Shown: positions 55,215 through 64,000 of the stretch, in pieces
How positions within the stretch are numbered: the first letter of the stretch is position 1
How the letters are laid out: each line of letters begins with the position of its first letter
From: Isoetes taiwanensis
Taxonomy: Eukaryota > Streptophyta > Lycopodiopsida > Isoetales > Isoetaceae
Direction of reading: 5' to 3'
Assembly: GCA_021234155.1 (NCBI GenBank)
Contig: JAJEKV010000075.1
Span: forward strand, 2,973,280-3,037,279
DNA: 64,000 nt
The notes under the pieces: model-generated
Told to the model about the DNA's origin: nothing
Databases searched by the model: none
The model's input: the letters and a program-made list of their open reading frames with translations, nothing else
Made by a program: the position numbers and the translations under genes

Positions 55215-56956
55215 AAAATTTTTAGGCAGACAGCTCATTGATGTTAGTGTTAGAGAAATATTTATGCTTGAGTTCTCTATGAAGCTTTCAAGAGCTATTG
55301 TGTAATCACTTTGGTTTTGCTTCTAATCCTTCTCAACAATTTTGCTGGTTGATAGCAGCGTGTAGAGTCAACTAGCTATGGCAAAGGCTAACCATATGAA
55401 ACGTGCCATGTCACAATAGTCCCAAGCTCCAATTCCACAACGAATTTGACGCATCTAATAATAATCGAGGGATCATTAAGCAACATGCCAGTTGAAACAA
55501 TTTAAATGTAGGGCAGAATTTAAATTGGAGATATTTATTTCCAGAGTTGGACTAAATTTAGAAGAAATAGTGAAGCTATAGTAAGAAGATAGGGAAAAAA
55601 AGGGGAGGAATCTCATCCATTCAAGATATTTTCACAACCTAAAAAAAGAGGACGTCGTCGCCCACCTTCCCAATGAAGCAGATCATAAGATCATGGCAGG
55701 AAACCACCTTAACATGCACTGCTTACTCCCAGCGGACGCATTCTGGCCCGAGAAATTAGCTCGAGTATCGGTTGAGAAGGCAGTAGAAAATGCTTACTCG
55801 AGCTAATTTCTTTTTCTGTTATTCTCGCTTTTTTGCACCAAATTTTCACTGGTAAAGGGTCGCCCCAAATTTGGGTTACTGCAGCCTGATTCGCTGTCAG
55901 GCAGGGTCAGCCACAGGAAAGCTGCTAATCCGGCCACAACGGAGCTAATTTTGCAGAAGAATGGAAGATTTTGCAAGCAGATAAAGCATTAAAATTTGTA
56001 AAAATGGCATGCTTGATGTCGATTAGGCAGGCTTTTCATGCAGGTCCATCATTCTAAGTTATAGTTTACAGAGATTAGCATACTCTGGATCCTCTTGCTG
56101 CAACTATAGCGCATTAATAATGCATCTAATTCACGGTGCAATGCTGCATTTAAAACATAATCAAGGTTATTCGGGAAAGTTTGCATGTTTGCATGGCAGT
56201 GGGAGCGTCTGGACAAAGAAACATGATATGATCGCACAGGACAAATATAAGAAAAAATGAGGCTAACGAATCTAAATATGACCAAAAAGATGGCCAGATC
56301 CCAGAAAAAATGGTCACCACAGATCAATCCTGGGCAAGTCGATTCAGACAAATCTACTTAGTGCAAATCAATCAGGACTAAATGATCGGAAAGAAAGAAA
56401 AAAATGATCCATAGAATTAGAAACAATGAGATAAAAGCAGAAAAACCGAGAAGAAGCTGGATTGATCACAGATCACACAACTAGATAAAGGAAGAAAAAT
56501 CCGGTCATCGAGGAAAAACTCTCCAGTAATATGTTTAAGAGATAGTACAAATTGAACCAATTCTAACTAGAGAAAATCACGAAAATACAGAAGATATCAG
56601 AGGCCTATAAAAGATAGAAGATCTCGCAGCGTACCAGTTGCACGTGTCACCGTGAAACAATTGCTAGTTTTTTTTAACTGATTTTTTCCCCCGGACACAC
56701 ACAACGACGTGGCAGCAAACTAGTAAAAGAATAAAGAGGATATTCTCAAAGAATCTTGCCTATAGCAATTATATAGTTTAGATTTTTGTGCATATATACA
56801 TATGCAGGGGAGCGCTCTAGTATAAGGGGGTGGTGAGGTGTGTACTTGTGGACCCTGGATCTTGCGTATTTCTAAGAATATGCCCAAATCCAATGAACCA
56901 AAGAAAAAAACAATAAGAAGTGAACAAGAAACATAAATCTGGTAACCGTGAGTGCT
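55215..56956. other. No gene; one hairpin
   Basis: About 1.7 kb without coding evidence. A perfect 17-bp inverted repeat (55751-55767 and 55795-55811, AGAAATTAGCTCGAGTA) with a 27-nt loop is the only clear structure. Confidence 0.55.
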
Positions 56957-57190
56957 AATATGTAGCATTATAACAGGGGGTTTTTTTTGTGATTTTATAC
57001 GTTTTTTGGCATGGTTTTCATATGATTTCATGGGCGTATTGCACGAGGCATACTAATCAGTACATCTAGAGTGCACCAAGTTTTTGCATGCAATTTGTGC
57101 AATTTTTGTTTCATCCTCCTCAATGGTTAAGATCACAGGGCTTACAGCCCTCTTTTAATTCAAAAAGATCCAAGGGCTTATAATGAAAGC
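56957..57190 (+). repeat. Dispersed repeat B, copy 3
   Basis: Diverged copy of the 39762/42511 family (AATATGTAGCATTATAACAG, CAGTACATCTAGAGTGCACC, then CCAAGGGCTTATAATGAAAG). It runs directly into the DUF829-like ORF. Confidence 0.75.
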
Positions 57191-57572
57191 CCTTTTCTCA
57201 TTTAGTGTGCTTGTGTCTGAGCATTCCATGCAGTCCCCTTTGCTCTTACACTCGGGTGCTTGTTCTGGACCAGGATTGCCATCTGCTGTTTCAGCGGTTA
57301 TAATGCTACATATTCATTCAAGGATACTACCCCTCAGGAGCTTTTCAGGGGCTGCATTGTTATTTCAAAGTGGTGTTTTTTGTGTTTTTGATGTAAAACA
57401 AGCACAAATTGATGAAAAAGGTCATGGCAAAGAGGTAGCAACAGTGGTCTTGTTAGGGTGGCTTGGATCCAAACAGAAGCATCTCAAGAAATATGCAGAT
57501 TGGTACAATGCCAGAGGAATCAATGCTGTTACTTTTGTGCTTCCTATGAGCGGCCAGCGAAAACAAAGTTGA
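57183..57572 (+). pseudogene. DUF829/TMEM53-like N-terminal exon
   Basis: The 129-codon frame ends with [20 protein letters not shown] and [20 protein letters not shown]. This is the first beta-alpha-beta block of the DUF829 (TMEM53-like) alpha/beta-hydrolase-fold proteins, where LLGWxG and HLxKYxxxY are conserved. Residues 1-70 are not conserved and partly derive from repeat B. The rest of the domain, including its Ser motif, is not found downstream. The function of the family in plants is poorly known. Confidence 0.65.
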
Positions 57573-57911
57573 TTGGTCTGTTTTTGGGAGGTCGCGGGGT
57601 CTCCCTGAGTCGGTTTGGAAAAATCGGGGTTTCCTTCCAATCAATCATCCGTAATAATAGCTTTATTTTATGATGTTCGGGTGCATAACTGGTCGAAATT
57701 GAGAAGGGGCTGTCTGTTATGCTTGGTTTAGGCTAAATTTAGGTTGCATGTGATTAATTTATCTGTTGGTGCAGCAGTTTGTGGTTGCCGTTCTTCTGGA
57801 GCCGGATTCTCTTGAATCGAAACTGAAACCTGGGTTCCTGTTGTTGCCTTTTGTATAGATGCAAAAAGATTCGAGGAAATCGATGGTCGGTTTACCGGAG
57901 AAGAAACGTGC
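57573..57911. other. No gene recognised
   Basis: Non-coding sequence between the DUF829 fragment and the lipase fragment. A pyrimidine-rich TTGTATAG at 57852-57859 could have been a splice acceptor. Confidence 0.35.
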
Positions 57912-58330
57912 TGTGGCCACAGATTTCTCCTTCCAGCCTATAGACTTTGGAAAAAATTGGTTTTCTTACGGGCTTATTTAGGGTTAAGGTCGGATTTGAA
58001 GCAGCTCGGATTTGCTAACCCATATTTCTGGTCTGCAGAATACATCAATATGAAGGATACCCGAAATTTTTTAATGCACGCATTTAAAAGAAAAAAGGCC
58101 AATATGGTAACTTTCAGAGGCACTGAAATATTCAACGCTTTCGATTGGGCCACAGATTTCTCCTTCCAGCCTATAGACTTTGGAAAAAATTTCAGCGTTC
58201 GTGCTGGTTTCTTACGGGCTTATTTAGGGTTAAGGTTGGGTCTTCAAACCCCCAAACGCTGTGGACTTGGCCACAACATGAGGATTCCAATGCAGTTATG
58301 CCTGAGATCCCTCTTTGATTGAACATGATG
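57912..58330 (+). pseudogene. OBL1-like class-3 lipase fragment
   Basis: Reads YFWSAEYINMKDTRNFLMHA, KRKKANMVTFRGTEIFNAFD, WATDFSFQPIDFGKNFSVRA and GFLRAYLGLR. The FRGTExFxAxDWxTDF motif is typical of OBL1-type triacylglycerol lipases of oil bodies. The segment coding ATDFSFQPIDFGKN to AYLGLR also lies just upstream (57912-57990), so part of the exon is duplicated. The GHSLG nucleophile region is absent. It is not a part of the intact lipase at 51935, which is of another subgroup. Confidence 0.7.
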
Positions 58331-58351
58331 TAATCCGTTGTTGCAGACGTA

Positions 58352-58449
58352 TAAGGGTAGCACAATTGGGACTGGATTCCCGGTTTGGCAGCGACCGGCG
58401 TAGCCGGGAGCTCCAAACCGGGAATCCAGGACCAATTGTGCTACCCTTA
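58352..58449. repeat. Hairpin with 37-bp arms
   Basis: Arms at 58352-58388 and 58413-58449 pair with only two mismatches. The 24-nt loop carries CCGGCGTAGCCGG, itself palindromic. It is either a small foldback element or a miRNA-precursor-like fold. Confidence 0.9.
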
Positions 58450-59557
58450 CAATATCACAGTTGGGGAGCGCAAGATCCGGTTACTATGATCAAAATTTGC
58501 CATCATTTCTTACCTGTGCAGCCGGTGCTGAAGCATGAAGAACGGAAATAGGATTCCTTGAAATCGGCAGGGGCGACGTGGATGCCTGAGAATGCACCAC
58601 CGGAAATAGCAGCGACCCAACTGTGATATTGTGTATAGAGGTCCTGTTTCATGAGTGCGGCTTGCCTTCTAGCACTTTGGAGGTATGTGCAAAACCCCCA
58701 GGCTTAGCTTTTCTTCTGCAGCAAAAACCCTTTCATTCTAGCTCTGTAAGAATAAGGCAGCTGCATAGTTTTTTAAAAAACGACCTGCCACAAAAAGGCT
58801 TTCAATAAGATGCACTGATGCATCAAACAGCTTTGGGGACAGAGTATCTTCTAGATGAGCATTTAAATCTGGCCATAATCTTGCACCAAGTGCTGTAGAT
58901 TCGAAAATATTCTGTATCATTTGTTAACCGGTGATTTATTAAGATGATGCTGGCTGTTCTTTTTATGTTCTTTCCATCTCGACATCTTCATAATACAGCA
59001 AAGTATTTCTGTTACATGCATGTCTTACAAGCTATCTGATTGGCGTTTGTATATTATGACCTATTATTATGGCTTCCCTATAGGTATTTGTATATTATGA
59101 CCTACTATTATGGCTTCCCTATAGATATTTGAAGAGATATACAGGCATTTGCAAAGCATATCAAGCATTGCCTTTTGTTTGCTATTGTTGGCTATATGAA
59201 AGGTTCCTTAAAATGCAAGATTTATATTGGACACAATTGAGTATGCACTACTTTATGGCATTTCAAAGATACATTGAGGTAATATGGAAACTGAAGCCCT
59301 TAACCATGCTTCAATTATATTGCAGCGGATGAAGTGTTAGCCATACCTTATGGGTGGATTAGTTAGTTCTGGAATTCTACAATGCAGAGTTTAAATTTCT
59401 ATAGGCCACTATTATTTGCAAATGCAACGTGCTTTGCACATACAAGAGCTCCCAAAATCAATACCCACCAATAGAATTCCTCTATCCGGAGTTATCATAT
59501 TTCCACTCGAAGCATTAATCCATTGCTGCAGCATCAAGTGGTTCGTGTTTTTAGTTA
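58450..59557. other. No gene; 41-bp tandem duplication
   Basis: TTTGTATATTATGACCTA with TATTATGGCTTCCCTATAG is repeated at 59046 and 59087. Frames at 58623-58808 and 59129-59332 show no domains. Confidence 0.45.
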
Positions 59558-59776
59558 GGCCCGAAGGGCCCAAATTTTTTTTTTAATATAACAATCAACA
59601 CACAACTACCATTAACATTATTAACATAAACCATTGCATTTAACACATTTAAATTAAAATCCCCCTTAAACCCCCTTTGGTTTGGGTGCATATTCACACG
59701 GGGGGTTACGTAGGGCAGCGAGAGCCCCAAAAATATATTTAAAATACATGTACAAAATTAACACCATTAAGTACAT
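59558..59776 (+). repeat. Dispersed repeat A, copy 3
   Basis: GGCCCGAAGGGCCC and an A/T run open it, followed by AACACACAACTACCATTAAC and the core CCCCCTTTGGTTTGGGTGCA, TTCACACGGGGGGTTACGTA, GGGCAGCGAGAGCC, with the tail TACAAAATTAACACCATTAA. Similarity to the 45138-44935 copy goes on to about 59850. Confidence 0.85.
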
Positions 59777-60149
59777 TTTCTCAAACCTTATAGTATTTTG
59801 CAAACCTTAATATACAGTATACAAAAACTTGTACATGCATACCCCACAAACGATGATTGCTATGTACGGTCCATCATGAACTAAAATACATGAATGAGTC
59901 AAGACAAGATTTTGTGTTTTATATTTTTGTACTTATTTTTTATTGATGTAAACCACTTTTAAGAATGACATTTCAGCATCAATTTTGGATTTGTCTTTCC
60001 AGATTTTTGTCTCTAAAGATAGTAGTAACTGTCCCCTACATTCCGTATAAAGCATTGTTTTCTCTATTGAAATCCAGGAACGCATATGCTCACTGTCATC
60101 AGACAATTTCAATAACGAAAATAATTACAAAAGCAAATAACGTCGAAGT

Positions 60150-60288
60150 TTCCCATATTGACGTTCGAGGCCGAGTAGAAACACATGCCATGACATTAGC
60201 CCAGGGACACATTTACTAGGGCGTTAAAGGCCGAGTAAAAACACATGCCCGGACATTAGCCCGGCAATGCCGGGCACCCGTTTACTAG
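60150..60288 (+). mobile_element. Two tandem Helitron 3' ends
   Basis: The second end is complete: GGCCGAGTAAAAACACATG, ACATTA, hairpin GCCCGGC AAT GCCGGGC (60259-60275), nine bases, then CTAG at 60285-60288 before T, as expected for Helitron insertion between A and T. The first (about 60168-60219) has the same lead-in, a ruined hairpin (GCCCAGGGACAC) and CTAG. The 5' end of the element could not be placed. Confidence 0.75.
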
Positions 60289-61888
60289 TAAATAGCTATA
60301 GCACAATTTTATAACTACGAGGGCACTATGAGAGCACCATTAACTAAATGGTTCATATAGAATTGTGCTAGAATGAAAGATCGATGAGAGATAGAGCAAG
60401 GAAAGAAAAAGGGACATGACAAACTATTTTTCTTAACAGTATAAACATTATGAGCAAGATGTTTTTGGAATATTCAGAGTTGATGCTTTGTTCTAAAACT
60501 GCCACGTTTTTCCAAGAACGAAAAAATAGGGGCTTTAAAGGAAAAAGATGAAAAATGAAAAAAAAGGGCTTTGATGGCCCTGTTCTGAGCATCCTAAAAA
60601 ATCTTCTTCTTTGACTATGGCAGCTACTGCTTCCATTCCGTCTTCTGGTTCTCATTCTTGTCTGCCATAGCAAGGTATTTACAGTTCATAATAGCGAGGT
60701 ATTTACATGAATGGCTAGTGAATAGCCTTATCAAGAAGAGCTCAGAGATAAGATGAATGGCTAGTGAATAGCCTTACCAAGAAGAGCTCAGAGATAAGAG
60801 GTCGGTGAAGCGGGATTCAATGCATGTGTAACCTTCTTAGATAATTTTTGCCTCCGTCTCTATGGCAGCATATAGGCAAAGTTCTGACCAACAGAAGCGA
60901 TTGTGATTGAGCTATGATGCACAAAATCAATTACTTGAAAACAGAAAAGGAGGAGCAAAAACCCACTCATAGATGCTGTTTTGATAGTTCTAGATCCGCC
61001 TGAGGAACGAACTCAAGCTGATTAGCATTGCCGACATGTCCGGCAGATGCAAACACTGTGTTGCTTGCAGATGAAGAAATCCTGGTTGTGGCAAAAAGCA
61101 GCTTTGCTAGGCCCATAACCTACTATCTGGGTCTGAATTTTATTCAGCTTGACTTTCCGGCCAGGACCCTTGATGGATATAGCACCCACTTAAAACACTT
61201 GGAAATAAATGTCGCTAACGGGCAAGCCCTTACCTGAAGCAATCTTGATCCGCCATGCATGCTTCATACCATAAGCTTCTTGGCAAAATAACCTAACATA
61301 AAAGCTTCAATATTGTAGTTTTTTTATAACCAGCATGCAAAGAAGGAAGAAACAGTTCGATTTTCATGCTTGCAACAGGGGAATATAGAGCACAGAAGAG
61401 CAAAAACGAAAGTGATGGGAATATAAGGCAAAGAATCAACAGCTAAAATCTATCTGGCGAGAAGCTTCAGATTGCATGGAAAATGGGAATCAATTTGACA
61501 CCTTGCAATTTGCAATCGTGGAGCCAGCCGGATGCCCACGAATCTATAAACAGTCAACCCCTGGTCGAAATAATAAAAAGGACTTGTCTCGATTATTGGA
61601 AGCACGGAAATATTTTTCGGCCTCGAAAACACCAATAATCATAGGAAATCACCTTAAAAAGAACCAAAAACGTTTTTCACTAAACCAGAAAATCTCAAAT
61701 TAACAAGATTGATAACTGAAATATATTTAAACTATGGTTAAATTATTGTTTAAGGTAACCGATATAACTAAAACTTAACCCCTTCATAAATTATGGCGTG
61801 TATCAGCCATAATGTTCTAATAACTTTTGGCGGAAGGCAGAACTTTTGGCGCTCTAAACTAACGGTGGAAAAATAGCTGCAGATTGGG
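60289..61888. other. No gene; 46-bp tandem duplication
   Basis: TGAATGGCTAGTGAATAGCC units start at 60708 and 60754. A 69-residue frame at 61028-61237 has no domain. The last 100 bp may be the 5' leader of the LINE. Confidence 0.45.
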
Positions 61889-62582
61889 ATGACAAGGAAG
61901 AAACGGAGTACCTCTCCAAGCAAGGAGGTACCTGAAGATGGTACGGCCATGGAACGATTGTTGCAAGATCTGCGGGATGAATTGGTGAAGCTGCGCTTGG
62001 TTGTTCAGGACCTAGCAACCGAAAACAAAGATTTGAAAAGGCAAATTTCGGCCCTCTCTCAAAAAACCCCTACCGATGATGTAACATCTGGATTGCAGGA
62101 AACTATTCAAGGAATACAATCTCAACTTGCTAGTCTAGTGGCAGACACCACTAAAGAACAGATGGGAATTCATCATGAACAGGTTATGGCTGAGAAATCA
62201 GATCAAGAGATTAGGGCCATGAACTTGAAAATCTCTGGTCTCCCTGAGCAAGACCAGGAAAATACGAAAGAGGTTATTGAAGAGTTTTTCAGAGATATCA
62301 TGCATGTGCATGAGCCCCAAGCAGTACAAAGTAGAAGATTGGGTAAACCAGGGACGTATAGCAGACCAATTATTCAGAAGTAAAGAAGCTCGTGACCGGG
62401 TACTTCAGAATCGGGCAGTCTTAAAGGGCCATAGAATCTGGATTGATGCAGACTTAACACCTTCACAACTAGAGGTCAGAAAGAAGGAATGGGCAAGGGT
62501 GAAGGAAGCCCGGGACGAAGGATTTGTTGCATACTTGGATAGAAATGGTAAAGCAGTAATCACAAAGAAACGAAAGGAATAG
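61889..62582 (+). pseudogene. L1-like LINE ORF1 protein (one frameshift)
   Basis: Basic N-terminus (TRKKRSTSPSK), then a coiled coil (about residues 20-75: LLQDLRDELVKLRLVVQDL with heptads), an RRM-like part (AMNLKISGLPEQDQENTKEV) and a C-terminal domain (RPIIQ then FRSKEARDRVLQNR, HRIWIDADLTPSQLEVRK). This is the plan of L1 ORF1p, the RNA-binding chaperone of LINE-1 elements. A frame change at about 62370 (stop TAA at 62381-62383 in the first frame) separates RRM and CTD. ORF2 starts right after the TAG at 62580-62582. Confidence 0.8.
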
Positions 62583-62583
62583 G

Positions 62584-64000
62584 AATTTCGGACCTTGAGG
62601 CTGATATCATGGAACATACATGGACTGTCACAAGCAAAAATAGCTGCTAATGCAAAATAGCTGCTAATGCAAGTTTATGGTCCACAATGGACATCCTTTT
62701 GTTCTCTGAAACATGGGAGCATCAAACTCGCACATTACCTGAAGTAGCGGGCTTTGTACTGGTAGAATCAGCTTGGAATAAGAAGGAACATGAAATTGGA
62801 AGAGGATACGGAGGCCTAGCTGTGTACGTTCATGCTGGGATTGCAAAACGAATCGCTGTGGTAGCAAAGCAAGAATTTAACCAATACATGTGGCTGAAGA
62901 TTGAACTTCAAAACCAGGTAACTTATTTGGCTACTTGTTATTTTGCACCAATTAATATGAATGTCTACAATCAACTGGGAGTGGATAAAGAGAATCCGCT
63001 TCACGGTCTGGTCATGGATACTCTGAAATATAAGGATTTAGGAGAAGTTATAATTGTAGGAGACTTTAATGCGAGAACGCGAGGGATGCAAGTAATATCA
63101 TATGAACAGGATGGGGATAGTTTGCTTAAAGAAGCAACAGATGTCGAATGTCTCAAGCAATCAATAGATCCTGTAAAAAACAGCATGGGAGAGTTGCTTT
63201 TAGATTTGGGCATGGTATGCAATTTAAGAATATTAAATGGCATGAACAAATACCCGAAATCAGCAGCTAGCACTTGCATCACAACAAGCGGAGAGAGCAC
63301 AGTTGATTACATTTTGGCAGCCCCAGAAAATCATGTAACACAGTTCTGGTTGCATGACAAAACACTTGAGTCAGATCATGTGGGACTGATCTTTGAGATA
63401 AAAGGGAAATATAATGAAGAGCAGGTGAACAGTTCCTTTAGACCGCGATTGAAACTAGACCACAAAAAGCAAACACTTTTCCAGGAAAAGCTAGCAATGG
63501 CACTCCAATCAGTGACATGGCAGGGAATGTTAGAGGCTGATTCACATATCCTTTCAGACATCATAAAACAGGCTGCAGAAGAATGCTTTGGTTACACCAA
63601 ACAGAGAAAACAAGGGATACATTCAAATGCATGGTGGGACAAGGAATGTGCAGAGGCAAGAGCCCATCTGCCCAAGGGGATCCGATTCAAACCGAAATGG
63701 TATAAGACGCTGATAAGGGAGAAGAAACGAGCTTATTTGTTGAAGAAACAAGACGAATTGGGTAACAAGTTCAAGGAACATCCTAGGACGTTCTGGAAGA
63801 AGTTGAATGGAAATTTGCCATCACCAGAACTAGAGGAAGAAGAGTTAATTCAGCTTGTACACTCTTTGTATTTTTGTGAAGATGCTATGAATATGGAAAG
63901 TGTAGATGTAATTGAAGACATTTTTACTAACGAAGATATAAAAATTGCGCTGAAACACATGCAAAATGGTAAAGCTGCAGATTTGCAAGGTTTGAGTATA
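62584..64000 (+). CDS. LINE ORF2: endonuclease and RT start (open at edge)
   Basis: The apurinic-type endonuclease carries its full set of motifs: LISWNIHGLSQ, FSETWEHQTR, IIVGDFNARTRGM, STVDYILAAPENH and ESDHVGL. A linker with AWWDKECAEARAHL follows. The RT starts with DIKIALKHMQNGKAADLQGL at the right edge. The first 80 bp are cut off from the rest by a 17-bp tandem duplication (AAAATAGCTGCTAATGC, 62638-62671) that shifts frame and adds a TAG. From the ATG at 62687 the frame is open to the end of the window (over 435 codons). This is a fairly young L1-clade element. Its right part is outside the window. Confidence 0.92.

Overview
The window is eukaryotic nuclear DNA from a land plant with a repeat-rich genome. 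The evidence is the set of gene fragments: an intact class-3 lipase of the phospholipase A1-I type, remnants of a COI1-like F-box/LRR protein, an LPAT-type acyltransferase, a DUF829/TMEM53 protein, a second lipase, and nepenthesin-like aspartic proteases. Introns are GT-AG, and the mobile elements are typical of plants. A fern or other seedless lineage would fit, but the sequence alone does not prove it. There are no prokaryotic operons, rRNA genes, recognised tRNAs or CRISPR arrays.

Layout. 1-6.4 kb: repeats, a 704-bp Mutator-like MITE with 9-bp target duplication, a LINE tail with target duplication, and hairpins. 6.4-17.7 kb: a decayed Ty3/gypsy chromovirus with gag, protease, RT, RNase H, integrase, chromodomain, polypurine tract and a 1.6-kb 3' LTR; no 5' LTR was found. 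Upstream of gag lie three extra ORFs. The first ends in an almost complete histone H3 domain, and the second has its own promoter-like leader. A piece of Ty1/copia RT replaces part of the gypsy RT. 17.7-19 kb: Helitron helicase remnant (minus strand) with further spliced coding sequence downstream. 19.7-20.5 kb: a minisatellite carrying repeated perfect heat-shock-element-like motifs. 21.9-32.2 kb: three tandem copies of a 2.9-kb cassette holding a broken aspartic-protease gene, copy 1 split by a LINE insertion. 32.2-35.8 kb: LTR piece, purine block and AT-rich repeats.

35.87-39.5 kb (minus): a multi-exon gene or young pseudogene coding for a ParB/sulfiredoxin-like region followed by a beta-class N4/N6 DNA methyltransferase. 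Its larger introns and its upstream flank hold a dense set of the 16-bp palindrome GGTATAAATTTATACC. 39.7-51.3 kb: dispersed repeat families, LINE pieces, a COI1-like pseudogene, GGGTTTCC arrays and a duplicated LPAT pseudogene. 51.9-53.4 kb: the intact phospholipase A1-like gene, the one clear functional host gene. 53.9-61 kb: LINE remnant, DUF829 and lipase fragments, hairpins and Helitron 3' ends. 61.9-64 kb: an L1-like LINE with ORF1 (coiled coil + RRM) and the endonuclease half of ORF2, open at the window edge.

The two most unusual items are the retrotransposon ORF ending in histone H3, and the ParB-like/methyltransferase gene with its palindrome-loaded introns.
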